Notes: generated by a model from the sequence alone, not told the origin. Numbered from the stretch's first letter, positions 31,688 through 40,863 are shown. The stretch is 45,668 nucleotides of DNA from Acidimicrobiia bacterium (GCA_009842675.1 VYEX01000016.1:4932-50599); one strand, 5' to 3'. A program made the numbers and translations.

Positions 31688-31708
31688 CACGGTGGTGGTC
31701 TGCTTCAT
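31640..31708 (-). CDS. 22-codon mini-ORF between LivF-type and binding-protein genes
   Basis: ATG 31706-31708 overlaps the stop of the LivF-type gene (ATGA). The frame encodes MKQTTTVKGTDVKPTTPRKE and two more residues, then ends TGA 31640-31642, which overlaps the GTG (31641-31643) that can start the binding protein. Its C-terminal half resembles the binding protein's own first ten residues from that GTG, so it probably arose by duplication of the gene's 5' end. It may serve only to couple translation. Whether it is translated is unknown. Confidence 0.4.
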   Translation of the reverse strand: MKQTTTVKGTDVKPTTPRKEPT

Positions 31709-32472
31709 GTCGGCTTTTCTGCGCGGCTCGTTGTCTCTGTGTCGGACGGGCGGGGCGGTGGGGTCTTGTCCCGGCCTTCGAGGAGGAGCTCTTGGAGGTG
31801 GCCGGGAGCGAGTAATTCGCCGCTGTCGAGCTCGGCGGTGCTCCTGCCCCCTTCGAGCAGGCATGCTCTTGCGGAGGCGGCGAGGATCTTCTCGGGGCTT
31901 TGCTCGACGACCCAAACGACGGCCATGCCTTCGGCGGCGAGCGAGCTAACCCACCTGACCATTTGGCCGACGAACAGGGGGGCGAGCCCGGCGGTCGGTT
32001 CGTCGAGTAGTAGCACTTTGGGTTCGGCGATCAGCGCGCATGACACCGCGAGGGTCTGCCTTTCCCCGCCGGAGAGGGTGGCGGCCCGCTGCGAGGCCCG
32101 CTCGGCGAGAATGGGAAATCGGTCGAACACGCCGTCGGTGCGCTGGGCGGCGTCGGGGAACGCCAGCGACGCGACTCGGAGGTTGTCTCTCACGGTGAGC
32201 TCGCGGAACACGTTATGGTCCTGGGGGACGTAGCCGACACCCAGGCGGGCGACCTGCTGGGGGGCGAGTCCTGCCAGGTGATGGCCACCAAGGGTGGCGG
32301 TTCCGCCGGTTGCGGGTAGGTGGCCGGCGATGGTTTTCATAAGGGTGGTCTTGCCGGCCCCGTTGGGGCCGAGCACCACGACGATCTCGCCGGACGACGC
32401 TTTGAGGTCGACGCCATGGAGGACGGTGACTTTCCCGTACCCAGAGATCAGCCCGGCTACTTCAAGCTGCAT
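31705..32472 (-). CDS. ABC transporter ATPase, LivF type
   Basis: ATG 32472 (255 residues, [20 protein letters not shown]) is chosen over an upstream ATG because it is the domain start and overlaps the LivG-type stop by 11 bp. Walker A is GPNGAGKTT, the Q-loop is VPQDHNVF, the signature is LSGGERQ, and Walker B is [13 protein letters not shown], followed by a switch region. The switch position reads VVEQSPE where many ATPases have His, although LivF proteins commonly have VEQ. It powers the importer together with the LivG-type ATPase. The C-terminus has an added basic tail (GRDKTPPPRPSDTETTSRAE). Confidence 0.92.
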   Translation of the reverse strand: MQLEVAGLISGYGKVTVLHGVDLKASSGEIVVVLGPNGAGKTTLMKTIAGHLPATGGTATLGGHHLAGLAPQQVARLGVGYVPQDHNVFRELTVRDNLRVASLAFPDAAQRTDGVFDRFPILAERASQRAATLSGGERQTLAVSCALIAEPKVLLLDEPTAGLAPLFVGQMVRWVSSLAAEGMAVVWVVEQSPEKILAASARACLLEGGRSTAELDSGELLAPGHLQELLLEGRDKTPPPRPSDTETTSRAEKPT

Positions 32473-33265
32473 GGTCTTCTCCCAGATAGGCGGAGATAAC
32501 GGCCGGGTCGCCACGTATGTCAGCCGGGGGGCCTTGGGCAAGGAGTCGGCCCTGGGTCAGCACCAGGATGTGCTCGGCGATGGCCAGCAGGAAGTGGAGG
32601 TTGTGCTCGACTACGACCAGGGTCATGCCGCCGGAGTGGAGTTCGACGAGCAGCTCTGCAAGGCGGTCTTGGAGGAGCGGGTGGACGCCGGCGGTGGGCT
32701 CGTCGAGCAGCAGCAGGGTGGGACGGCGGATCAGCTGGCGGGCCACTCCGAGCATGCGGAGCTCGCCGCCCGACAGGTCGGTCACCGGCTCGGCTTCCCG
32801 GTCGGCGAGGCCGACTTGGCCGAGTATGTCTCGTGCATGGTCGACCAGTCCGGCCTCGTGCCGCCGCCAGGAGCGACCGAACGCGGACCGGAGCTGTTCT
32901 CCTGGGCTAGTCGCTCCGACAACAACGTTCTCGAGGACCGTGAGCGATTCGAATGTGCGAGGGGTCTGAAAGGTGCGGCCAATGCCGTGCTCGGCTCTCT
33001 CATGGGAGGTGGCTGTGGTGATGTCCTTGCCGTCGAAGATGACTGTGCCGGAGTCGGCGGGGAGTACGCCGGACAACAAGTTGAACATGGTCGACTTGCC
33101 CGCCCCGTTTGGCCCGATGAGGCCGACAAACGCTCCCCGTCCGATGTCGACTGTCAGGCCCCTGTCGCCGCCTAGGGCCTGGATGCCGGCGAACCGCTTG
33201 GAGATGCCGTCTACCTCAAGTAGCGCATCAACCGTGTGAACTCCGGCGGGCTGCGCTTCGGTCAT
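32462..33265 (-). CDS. ABC transporter ATPase, LivG type
   Basis: ATG 33265 overlaps the LivM-type stop by 4 bp and gives 267 residues beginning [20 protein letters not shown]. Walker A is GPNGAGKST, the Q-loop region is [12 protein letters not shown] (LivG-specific), the signature is LSGGELR, Walker B is [13 protein letters not shown], and the switch His is in [11 protein letters not shown]. Together with LivF-type ATPase it forms the nucleotide-binding pair of a HAAT importer. A longer frame upstream overlaps the permease gene and is rejected. Confidence 0.92.
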   Translation of the reverse strand: MTEAQPAGVHTVDALLEVDGISKRFAGIQALGGDRGLTVDIGRGAFVGLIGPNGAGKSTMFNLLSGVLPADSGTVIFDGKDITTATSHERAEHGIGRTFQTPRTFESLTVLENVVVGATSPGEQLRSAFGRSWRRHEAGLVDHARDILGQVGLADREAEPVTDLSGGELRMLGVARQLIRRPTLLLLDEPTAGVHPLLQDRLAELLVELHSGGMTLVVVEHNLHFLLAIAEHILVLTQGRLLAQGPPADIRGDPAVISAYLGEDHAA

Positions 33266-34191
33266 GTCCGGGCCTTCATTCGGCGTTGGATCCGGTCGAA
33301 CGGCTGGAAGCGGAGAACCGCAATGAACAGCAGGCCCGTGAAGATGTGCTCGACGGAGGCGGCGATCTGCGCGGAGCGGACCGTCTCGAACGGCCACGCC
33401 CGGACGACTTCTTCGAAGAACACCAGGCCGAACGCGCCGAGCATGGCCCCATACACCGACCGCTCACCGCCGAGGACCAGGGCGATCCACACGATAAAGG
33501 TGACCTCGGCAGTGAACAGCGATGGCTGAGCGAGGGTGGTGAACATTGCATACACCGCTCCGGCCAACCCGACCGGCACCGCGGAGATCAGGAATACTTG
33601 CCGACGCATGTTCGCGGCGGGTTTGCCTGACGACTCAGCAGCGACCTCGTCGTCTCTTATGGCGTCGAGCGCCCGCCCGTAGGGGGAGGCCAGAAGCTGG
33701 CGGAACGCTAGGAGAGTGGCTAGCAGGAGCAGCGCGGCGACGGCGGCGAACACGTATTTCTCTTCGATCGGGCCCCAATCGCCGAAGGGCCGCTCGACAT
33801 TGGACAGACCAACGGTTCCGTTGCCGATGCGGCGCTCGTTGAGCAGGAACGAGTGGAACACTTCGGCAAAGGCGAATGTCGTGAGTGCGAGGTACTCGCC
33901 TCGGAGTCTCAGCGTCGGCCAGCCGGTCAGCGCGGCGAACGCCAATGCAGCGGTACCGGCTGCCAAAACCCCGGCCCACCATGGCCAGTCGAGGCCGAAT
34001 GCGTACTGGTCGAGCCCTTTGGGGGACGGCTGGGTGAAGATGGCGTAGGTGTAGGCGCCGACGGCGAAGTAGGCGACGATCCCGAAGTTGATCATCCCCC
34101 CTCGGGCGTACTGGAGATTCAGCGCCAGGGTGACGACGCCGAAAATGGAGCCGATGGTGGCGACGGTGATGAGCAGCTGTGGCCAGTTCAT
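33262..34191 (-). CDS. ABC transporter permease, LivM type
   Basis: A 309-residue membrane protein with about eight to nine hydrophobic segments. It has the family's early motif LNLQYARGGMINFGIVAYFAVGAY, the coupling region GRALDAIRDDEVAAESSGKP (EAA-like loop), and AGAVYAMFTTLAQPS. The C-terminal [12 protein letters not shown] is basic and cytoplasmic. It pairs with the LivH-type permease, whose stop overlaps its start by 4 bp, to form the channel. Confidence 0.92.
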   Translation of the reverse strand: MNWPQLLITVATIGSIFGVVTLALNLQYARGGMINFGIVAYFAVGAYTYAIFTQPSPKGLDQYAFGLDWPWWAGVLAAGTAALAFAALTGWPTLRLRGEYLALTTFAFAEVFHSFLLNERRIGNGTVGLSNVERPFGDWGPIEEKYVFAAVAALLLLATLLAFRQLLASPYGRALDAIRDDEVAAESSGKPAANMRRQVFLISAVPVGLAGAVYAMFTTLAQPSLFTAEVTFIVWIALVLGGERSVYGAMLGAFGLVFFEEVVRAWPFETVRSAQIAASVEHIFTGLLFIAVLRFQPFDRIQRRMKART

Positions 34192-35048
34192 GCTGCCTTA
34201 GTCCCTGCGAGGCCTTCGGAGCGGAACAGCAGCACGATGATCACGATGGAGAACGCGACGAGCGGCCGGTACCCGGCAGGGATCCAGTAGACGGACACGT
34301 CCATGGCGATGCCAATGATCAGACCGGAGGCAATGACGGTGTACAGAGATCCGAGGCCAGCGAGGATCGCGACGGCGAGAATCTGCAGTATCTGGTGGAA
34401 GGGAAGGTCGGTTGTCAAGGTGGCGATGACGGCGAGCATCACACCGGCAACCCCGGCCAAGCCCGACGACAGCAGCCAGGTAACCCGAGAGGTGGTGCGC
34501 ACGTCGATGCCGCGGGACGCTGCCAACTCTGGATTGACGGCCCTTGCGCGGATGGCAAGACCGATGCGGGTGCGGTTGAGGAACAGGGCCAGCGACACCG
34601 ACACCGCAGCCGCGAGAGCAACGACGATGATCTGATAGTCGGTGACACGGATACCGAACGGCTTGTAGGTGGTGGCGAGGCCGATGTCGAGCGTTCTGAT
34701 GCCAGTGCCAACCATCGCATCGATGACGCCGCCGATGACGAACGCCACTCCGGTTGACGTAATCAAGAGAACCGCCGGACCCCGCCTCCGGATCGGGTCG
34801 TAGATCGTCCGGGCTATGACGAGGCCGACCAGCGCGGTGAAAATGACGGCGGCGGGGCCGGCGATCAGGATGTGCCAGCCCTGCGACGCGTTAAGCCACC
34901 AGGTGGTGAACGCGCCAATCCCCAACAGCTCGGCGTGGGCGATGTTCAAGAACCCCTCGACCTGCCGGGTCAAAGAGAAACCGATAGTGGCCAGGATGAG
35001 GAAGCACCCGGTCACGATCCCGGCGGTCAAGTATTGGAGGAACAACAT
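34188..35048 (-). CDS. ABC transporter permease, LivH type
   Basis: A 286-residue permease. It has the LivH start (LQYLTAGIVTGCFLILATIG), GFLNIAHAELLGIGAF, the EAA-like loop AIRARAVNPELAASRGIDVR and LAGVAGVMLAVIATLTTDLP. About eight membrane segments are visible. It starts 19 bp after the cupin gene stop and overlaps the LivM-type gene by 4 bp. As in other HAAT systems it contributes half of the channel for an amino-acid-like solute. Confidence 0.92.
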   Translation of the reverse strand: MLFLQYLTAGIVTGCFLILATIGFSLTRQVEGFLNIAHAELLGIGAFTTWWLNASQGWHILIAGPAAVIFTALVGLVIARTIYDPIRRRGPAVLLITSTGVAFVIGGVIDAMVGTGIRTLDIGLATTYKPFGIRVTDYQIIVVALAAAVSVSLALFLNRTRIGLAIRARAVNPELAASRGIDVRTTSRVTWLLSSGLAGVAGVMLAVIATLTTDLPFHQILQILAVAILAGLGSLYTVIASGLIIGIAMDVSVYWIPAGYRPLVAFSIVIIVLLFRSEGLAGTKAA

Positions 35049-35067
35049 CGCCTGTCTCGTTTTCGGC

Positions 35068-35409
35068 TCAGTCGTAGTTTCGGACTTCGAATGTGATCGC
35101 CCCGCCGGGGCTCACCCACGGCCCGTGGGGCATTCCGGGGGGCCGGCAGGCGTACATCCCAGCGGTGAACGTCTTGTCCAAGGACAGGTCGTGGATGGCC
35201 CCCTCCACCAGCCACAGCTCTTCCCAGAAGTCGTGACGCTGCACCCCGGCTTCTGATGTGTCGGTTCCCGGCAGGAACTTCAAAAGCCTGGTGTACGAGC
35301 CTGTGTCGGGATCGCTGGCGAGGGTCTTGCTGTAGAGGCCTTCTATGCCAGCTTCAGGCTCCCAGGCAATCAGGTCGGGGTCGAAGAACTCAATCTCTTG
35401 TTTTCCCAT
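35068..35409 (-). CDS. Cupin-domain protein
   Basis: A 113-residue single-domain cupin. The first motif-like stretch is GVQRHDFWEELWLVEGAIHD (His and two Glu), and the second is YACRPPGMPHGPWVSPGGA. These supply plausible metal ligands His, Glu and His. It resembles the small ChrR-type cupins often found in catabolic operons, whose roles range from isomerase to decarboxylase to sensor. It starts one base before the nitrilase-fusion stop and just before the LivH-type gene, so it is made with them. The substrate is unknown. Confidence 0.75.
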   Translation of the reverse strand: MGKQEIEFFDPDLIAWEPEAGIEGLYSKTLASDPDTGSYTRLLKFLPGTDTSEAGVQRHDFWEELWLVEGAIHDLSLDKTFTAGMYACRPPGMPHGPWVSPGGAITFEVRNYD

Positions 35410-35410
35410 G

Positions 35411-36859
35411 TCAGTTGTCCTCCAATACGTTGATGACGGAATACGCGGCGGTCAGGGACCGAGCAGTCACGGGATCGCGCAGCTCGGCTTTGAAGCTGGG
35501 GTGGTATTCAAATTCGCCGAGCGCGGGGATAGTTCCGGACAGGATCACCGTGCCGGTCATCGGCCCTCCGAACCTGTCCTCCACCAACCTGAGCAACTCC
35601 GATGGCGGCTTAAGGGCGGCGACGGGACCGGCCTGGTAAGGGGTGTTGGCGTCAGAGGGGGTGGTCGCCCTGAAACTGAGGTCGTCCCAGTGGTCCTCGA
35701 GTTCGCTGAGCCGCCACACGTCTGCCGACAGCACCTTTTGGCAGGTCTGCTTGGAGGCGGCCATGTCGACTGTTTCCAGGGCCCGGTCGGTGTGGTCGGA
35801 CGCGGCAGCGACCCACACCTCGCCGTCGCCGACAAGAAGGGCATATTCGACTTCGCCGCACGACGATGCTGTTGCCACCTCGATGGCAGTGTCGGTGGTG
35901 AGTCGGTCGGCGCCCAGCACGAAGTAGGACGGCACCTCGTCGGGCGGGGCGATACCCTCCTCCTCGAGTTTGGCGATGTAGGCGGCGACGGCGTCCGAGT
36001 CTCTGGCGGTGTAGCCGGCGAGGATGAGCCGTCTGGCGGTGAACCGGACCGGGGTTCCGTCGTCAGTACGGAGCACCAGGTCGTTGCCGGGCTCTCCGAG
36101 GAGGCGGCGGTCGGCGAGGGCGGGAAACTTACTGCGGGCGGCCTTTGCGGCAACGGGATCGATTCGGGCGGCGATGGTGCCGGGTTCGCCGTTTAGGGAA
36201 GCGACGGTGGTGCCCCACGGGTCGATGACCGCGGAGCGGCCGCACAACGCTGTCTGGTAGCCGGTCTGCCCAGCCCCATTGCTGGCGATCATGAACGCCT
36301 GGTTCTCGATGGCGCGGGCACGAAGCAATGTCAACCATGCCTCAACTCTCGGATACGGCCAGGCCGACGCCACCAAGAAGCCGATGGCGCCCATCTCGGT
36401 CATGCGGCGGAACAGCTCGGGGAACCTCAGGTCGTAGCAGACGGCTAGGCCGAACCGGCCTAGCGGCGTGTCGGCGACAATGGCTTCTGTGCCCGGGGTG
36501 AGGTATTCCTGCTCTTTGCTGCCGTAGCCAAACAGGTGCATCTTCCGGTACCGGCCCAGCTGCTCACCGTCAGGACCGAACAGATAGGAAGTGTTATAGA
36601 GCGTCCCGCCGTCGCCCTCGATCAACGATCCGGCGTGAAGGCAGCTACCGGTCTCGACGGCGAGCGCTGCCAGGCGGTCGAGCAGCTTCGGGGTCATTTC
36701 CGAAGCCGTCTGGTAGCCGTCAAATGAGAAATACCCGGGATACCACGCCTCCGGGAGGATGATCAGGTCAGAATCAGCGGCCTCTCGGATTTGCTGTTCG
36801 GCAGTTCCGATCAGATCGGGTGCCGTGGCCGGCAACTGGATGAGCGAGACGGTGGTCAT
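35411..36859 (-). CDS. Nitrilase-superfamily hydrolase fused to a DUF2848-like domain
   Basis: Residues 1-265 are a carbon-nitrogen hydrolase with the full triad: Glu37 (LPEAWYPGYF), Lys106 (YRKMHLFGYG) and Cys141 (LAVCYDLRFPE). From about residue 270 (ARRLILAGYTARDSDAVAAY) to the end (482) the sequence matches the DUF2848 fold related to fumarylacetoacetate hydrolases: SYFVLGADRLTT, ASDHTDRALETVDMAASKQT, VILSGTIPALGEFEYHPSFK, and LRDPVTARSLTAAYSV. The usual nitrilase length is about 270, so this is a fusion. The two activities may act in sequence on an amide or nitrile. The start overlaps the molybdenum-subunit stop by 4 bp. Confidence 0.87.
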   Translation of the reverse strand: MTTVSLIQLPATAPDLIGTAEQQIREAADSDLIILPEAWYPGYFSFDGYQTASEMTPKLLDRLAALAVETGSCLHAGSLIEGDGGTLYNTSYLFGPDGEQLGRYRKMHLFGYGSKEQEYLTPGTEAIVADTPLGRFGLAVCYDLRFPELFRRMTEMGAIGFLVASAWPYPRVEAWLTLLRARAIENQAFMIASNGAGQTGYQTALCGRSAVIDPWGTTVASLNGEPGTIAARIDPVAAKAARSKFPALADRRLLGEPGNDLVLRTDDGTPVRFTARRLILAGYTARDSDAVAAYIAKLEEEGIAPPDEVPSYFVLGADRLTTDTAIEVATASSCGEVEYALLVGDGEVWVAAASDHTDRALETVDMAASKQTCQKVLSADVWRLSELEDHWDDLSFRATTPSDANTPYQAGPVAALKPPSELLRLVEDRFGGPMTGTVILSGTIPALGEFEYHPSFKAELRDPVTARSLTAAYSVINVLEDN

Positions 36860-39231
36860 CTCTGATCTCCCTGTTGTTGTGCCCTATTGAGGAGGGCGAG
36901 GACCCGCTCGGGCGTGAGAGGCAGTTCGGCGACCACGGCGTCTCCGACGGGAGACAAGGCGTCTTCGATGGCTGAGGCAATGGCCGCTCCGGGGGCGATG
37001 GCGCCACCCTCTCCCATGCCTTTGAGTCCGCCGATAGTGTGCGGAGAAGGAGTTTCAAGGTGGTCGACTGCGAAGTCGGGGATGTCGGTCATAGTGGGGA
37101 TGAGGTAGTCCGAGAACGTCGAAGTCAGCAGACGGGCCTCGTCGTCGTAGACAAACTCTTCAAATAGGGCGGTGCCGATTCCCTGGGCGACCCCTCCGAA
37201 TATCTGGCCCTCGACGATGGTCGGGTTGATCATCGGTCCGCAGTCCTCGACGATCGCGTACGACAGGACGATGGTCTTGCCAGTGAGAGGGTCGACTTCT
37301 ACTGAGGCAAGATGGGCAGCGTTGGTGTACACCCCGGTGCCGGGGTCAGCGTCATATGTACGCGACGCCTCCAGGATCGGCTCGACCCCGCGAGGGAGGG
37401 ACTCGGGGCGCTGGTATACGAGCCGGCAGAGCTCGGCGGTCTCGATGAACGCGCCGGGCGACCCCGACACCGAAAGGCGGTTCTGGCCGATCACAATGTC
37501 GGCGGGCGAAGCCTCGAGGCGATGGGCGGCGACCTGGCGGAGTGTGTCACCGACAGCGTCAGCGGCTTTGACGACCGCCCCACCGGCAAGCACCGCGGAG
37601 CGGCTCGCGAACGTGCCAGCCCCGTAGGCCACCTGATCGGTGTCGCCATACTCCACCCTTATGTCCTCAAGGCGCAGGCCGAGCCGGTCGGCTGCAATCT
37701 GGGCGAGGGTGGTCTCCAGCCCTTGGCCGTGATCGTGGATCGACGCGGACACAACTGCGGTACCGGTAGCGTCGAGGCGAACCTTGGCCGTCTCGTAGCC
37801 GAACACTATCGGCACGCCCCGCTGCTGAAACTCTCGCGTGGTATGCGCGGTTTGCTCGGTGAACACGGCCAGCCCGATCCCGAACAGGCGGCCTTCGGCC
37901 CGGGCTAAGGCCTGGTCGGCAAGCAGCCGGTCGTAACCGCTAGCTTCGAGAACCTTGTCCAGCGATTCGGGCAGCGACCCGGAGTCGTAGACCAGCCCGG
38001 ACGGGGAGTGCCATGGATAGTCGCCCGGGCCAATGAGGTTGCGACGGCGAACTTCGGCCCGGTCGATGCCCCGGTGTTTGGCGATCCTGTCGATGAGCCG
38101 CTCTATGGAGAAGCACGCTGCCGGGCGAGCCACGCCTCGGTACGCACCGTATGGGGCCTTGTTGGTGCAATAAGCCGTGCCGGTCACCGAGTACTCCTGC
38201 ACTCGGTAGGGCCCGGGGAGGATGCCCATTGCCATACCGCAATCCATGGTCGACGTCCACGGGAACACCGAGTAGGCACCCATGTCGACGGCGATATCGG
38301 CCTCTAATGCAGTCAATACGCCATCGTCGTCGAAGTAACCGGTCACCTGGTGGCGGTGCTCTCGTGAGTGGTGGGAGGCGAAGAAGTGCTCGCGGCGATC
38401 TTCTACCCATTTCACCGGCCGGTCTAGCTCGCGGGCAGCCAAACAGCAGGCGACCTCTTCGGGGTACAGCTGGGCCTTGACCCCGAACCCCCCACCCACA
38501 TCGGGGGAGATAACCCTTATGCGGCTTTCTGCCACCCCGAGAGCGTCGGCAAGGCCAGCTCGTATCAGATGCGGAATCTGGGTGGTAGTCCAAAGCTCGA
38601 ACAATCCGGAGCCCCGGTCGTAGCGGGCGACGCACGCTCGTCCCTCCATCGGGATGGCCCCGTGGCGGGCATTGCGAAGCTCGATGGTCACGCGGTGAGC
38701 GGCGGACCCGGCCACCCTTTCGAATCCGCCGGTTGCCATCGACCGCCGCACGAATGCGTGGCCGGTCCACCCGGCGTGGACTGGTTCTCGGCCGTCTCCA
38801 AGCGCGTCGTCGAGCCCGGCGACTGGCTCCAATGGGAGTACCGAGAAAAAGACGTCCTCGGCCGCGTCCTCGGCTGCGTATTCATCTTCGGCGACAACCA
38901 TGGCAACCGCCTCACCGGCGAACCGGGTTCGGTCGGTGGCCAGAATGGGCTGCGAGGACGTTTGGAACCCCTCGTAGGCGGATACGCAACGGATCTCTGC
39001 GCCGGCGAAGTCGTCGCCGGTGAACACCGCCCGCACCTTTTCGCATGCGAGGGCCTTTCCGACGTCGAAGTCGAAGATGTCGGACGACGATTCGTCGGAG
39101 CGAACGAATTTGGCGTACAGAGAGCCAGCGAAATCGAGGTCGGCTACGAACCGGCCCTGTCCTTTGAGCAGCCGGTCGTCCTCCACCCTTGGAACCCGCG
39201 CGCCAAATAGCCGTGGCTCCGGGGCGCTCAT
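36856..39231 (-). CDS. Xanthine dehydrogenase-family molybdenum-binding subunit
   Basis: ATG 39231 (791 residues, MSAPEPRLFGARVPRVEDDR) is the family start; a longer frame reads into the 2Fe-2S gene. Visible are ISPDVGGGFGVKAQLYPEEV (pterin-binding), APYGAYRGVARPAACFSIER (active-site loop, not the Cys-Ser loop of aerobic CO dehydrogenase) and GGLKGMGEGGAIAPGAAIAS with the catalytic Glu at about 741. It hydroxylates an aromatic N-heterocycle or aldehyde with water as oxygen donor, together with the 2Fe-2S and FAD subunits encoded upstream. The substrate is unknown. A nitrilase-like hydrolase is encoded directly downstream. Confidence 0.92.
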   Translation of the reverse strand: MSAPEPRLFGARVPRVEDDRLLKGQGRFVADLDFAGSLYAKFVRSDESSSDIFDFDVGKALACEKVRAVFTGDDFAGAEIRCVSAYEGFQTSSQPILATDRTRFAGEAVAMVVAEDEYAAEDAAEDVFFSVLPLEPVAGLDDALGDGREPVHAGWTGHAFVRRSMATGGFERVAGSAAHRVTIELRNARHGAIPMEGRACVARYDRGSGLFELWTTTQIPHLIRAGLADALGVAESRIRVISPDVGGGFGVKAQLYPEEVACCLAARELDRPVKWVEDRREHFFASHHSREHRHQVTGYFDDDGVLTALEADIAVDMGAYSVFPWTSTMDCGMAMGILPGPYRVQEYSVTGTAYCTNKAPYGAYRGVARPAACFSIERLIDRIAKHRGIDRAEVRRRNLIGPGDYPWHSPSGLVYDSGSLPESLDKVLEASGYDRLLADQALARAEGRLFGIGLAVFTEQTAHTTREFQQRGVPIVFGYETAKVRLDATGTAVVSASIHDHGQGLETTLAQIAADRLGLRLEDIRVEYGDTDQVAYGAGTFASRSAVLAGGAVVKAADAVGDTLRQVAAHRLEASPADIVIGQNRLSVSGSPGAFIETAELCRLVYQRPESLPRGVEPILEASRTYDADPGTGVYTNAAHLASVEVDPLTGKTIVLSYAIVEDCGPMINPTIVEGQIFGGVAQGIGTALFEEFVYDDEARLLTSTFSDYLIPTMTDIPDFAVDHLETPSPHTIGGLKGMGEGGAIAPGAAIASAIEDALSPVGDAVVAELPLTPERVLALLNRAQQQGDQR

Positions 39232-39268
39232 AGCTCGCCTCCCGCGGCAGTGCCGAAGGTCTGCTCGC

Positions 39269-39748
39269 TCATCTTGGGCCCCTAGAGGTGCTTCCGAGCG
39301 CTTGCTCAACGGCGTCAACGATCTGGTGGTAGCCGGTGCAGCGGCAGAGGTTTCCAGCAAGCTGCTCCCTTATCAGGTCGCGAGAAGGCGAGGAGGCCGT
39401 TTCAGCAGCCATTTCGGAGACAGCCATCAACAGCCCGGGGGTGCAGAACCCGCATTGGAGGCCGTGGCAGCTTTTGAACGCCTGCTGGACGATGCTCAGC
39501 TGCTCCCCGTCGGCCAGCCCCTCCACTGTGCTCACCATCGACCCGTTGGCCTGGGCTGCGAGCATGAGACACGACCGGGCGGATGCGCCGTCGATGAGCA
39601 CTGTGCAAGACCCGCAGTAGCCGTGCTCGCATCCGACGTGCGTCCCGGTCAACCCGATTACGCCCCGCAGGAAATCCGACAGCAGCATCCGCCCGTCGAC
39701 CTCGGTCGTGACGGCCCGCCCGTTTACCTCCATAGATATCTCAACCAT
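39269..39748 (-). CDS. Xanthine dehydrogenase-family 2Fe-2S subunit
   Basis: A 159-residue two-cluster ferredoxin subunit. The plant-type cluster has Cys40, Cys45, Cys48 and Cys60 (VGCEHGYCGSCTVLIDG). The helical cluster has Cys99, Cys102, Cys135 and Cys137 (LQCGFCTPGL, LCRCTGY). It passes electrons from the molybdenum site to the FAD subunit. It overlaps the FAD gene by 8 bp and precedes the Mo-subunit gene by 37 bp. All expected cluster ligands are present. Confidence 0.95.
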   Translation of the reverse strand: MVEISMEVNGRAVTTEVDGRMLLSDFLRGVIGLTGTHVGCEHGYCGSCTVLIDGASARSCLMLAAQANGSMVSTVEGLADGEQLSIVQQAFKSCHGLQCGFCTPGLLMAVSEMAAETASSPSRDLIREQLAGNLCRCTGYHQIVDAVEQALGSTSRGPR

Positions 39749-40607
39749 CTGGTCGCCTTCCGGCGCGGCGGGTCAGAGCCTGGGTGGCGGCTCGAAGCAC
39801 CTGGGCGTACACCAATTGTTTGCGGTAGGCGGTGGACCCATGGGCGTCACCAGCCGGATCGAACGCGTCGCGGGCCGCCTCCGCGGCCGCTCTCGGGTCG
39901 CTGGCGTCAGCCAGTGCGGCTTCGGCTTCGGCGCATCGCACCGGCCGATCGGCCACCCCGGCCAACGCGACCCTCGTCTCGCCGGACCGGTCGGAGCTGT
40001 CCGCGCAGGCGACTGCGGCCACCACAACCGCGAAGTCGCCGGTGCGGCGCTGAAACTCTGAGAATCCCCAGTTTCCGGCGAATCGAGAGCCAAACCGGAC
40101 AGACGAGACAATCTCGTCGGGCCGGCGGGCTGTTGTGAACACAGACTTGAAAAAATCACTGGCGTCGACCTGCCGGACCCCGGAGCTCGACCGCATCTCG
40201 ACAGAGCCGTCGAGGGCCAACAGTACCGCTGGCCATTCAGCGGAAGGGTCGGCGTGCGCGACGCTGCCGCCGACGGTGCCTCGGTTGCGAATTGCCCGAA
40301 AGCCGATGAGCCCCGCAGCCTCGCGGGCCATCGGCAGAAGCCGGGCTACTTCGGGGTCGGTCTCCATCTTCCGGTGAGTGACAAGTGCTCCGACCGACAC
40401 CGAGCACTCTCCGGCCTCTACATAGCCGAGCCCATCGATGCGGGCGATGTCTACCACCTCGGCTGGCCGGGCCAGCCTTAGGTTCAGCATGGGGATCAGG
40501 CTTTGCCCACCCGACAAAACCACCGCGTCGTCGCCGTAGGTGGCGAGCAGGTCTAACGCCTCATCCAGCGAGGACGGCGCGTGATACCTGAATTTCGGCG
40601 GCTTCAT
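39741..40607 (-). CDS. Xanthine dehydrogenase-family FAD subunit
   Basis: A 288-residue CoxM/FAD-binding subunit: VLSGGQSLIPMLNLRLARP is the flavin-binding loop, IRNRGTVGGSVAHADPSAEWP the second FAD motif. It is the first gene of the long minus-strand operon. It accepts electrons from the 2Fe-2S subunit. The length is typical. The 256-bp upstream region holds the divergent GntR gene's start and AT-rich operator candidates. Confidence 0.93.
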   Translation of the reverse strand: MKPPKFRYHAPSSLDEALDLLATYGDDAVVLSGGQSLIPMLNLRLARPAEVVDIARIDGLGYVEAGECSVSVGALVTHRKMETDPEVARLLPMAREAAGLIGFRAIRNRGTVGGSVAHADPSAEWPAVLLALDGSVEMRSSSGVRQVDASDFFKSVFTTARRPDEIVSSVRFGSRFAGNWGFSEFQRRTGDFAVVVAAVACADSSDRSGETRVALAGVADRPVRCAEAEAALADASDPRAAAEAARDAFDPAGDAHGSTAYRKQLVYAQVLRAATQALTRRAGRRPDG

Positions 40608-40718
40608 CTTGTCCGCATTTCCATGCCCCCCGGCCTGCTGATCGTCTCGGCAGGCTGTGGGCCGGTCCCAGAGGGGGAGGGGCCGAGGCCCAAGCCCGCC
40701 GACAAGCAGTCAACCATA

Positions 40719-40755
40719 GATCAAATATGAAATCAAATATTGGATATAGTTGATC
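40719..40755. promoter_or_regulatory. AT-rich operator candidates in the FAD-subunit/GntR divergent region
   Basis: The sequence has a direct repeat ATCAAATAT at 40720-40728 and 40732-40740, and an outer inverted repeat GATCAA (40719-40724) with TTGATC (40750-40755). It is the only AT-rich stretch in the 256-bp gap between the two divergent genes (40608-40863), so it likely holds promoters and the GntR binding site. Confidence 0.6.
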
Positions 40756-40863
40756 GGAAGTGGTAAGAATTCGGCTAGGGTGTCACCGAGGCACCCTTGC
40801 AGCGACAGGCAAAGCGTGCCGACCGATCACTGCTCACTTGAACGACACGGGGGAATCCTGGAA

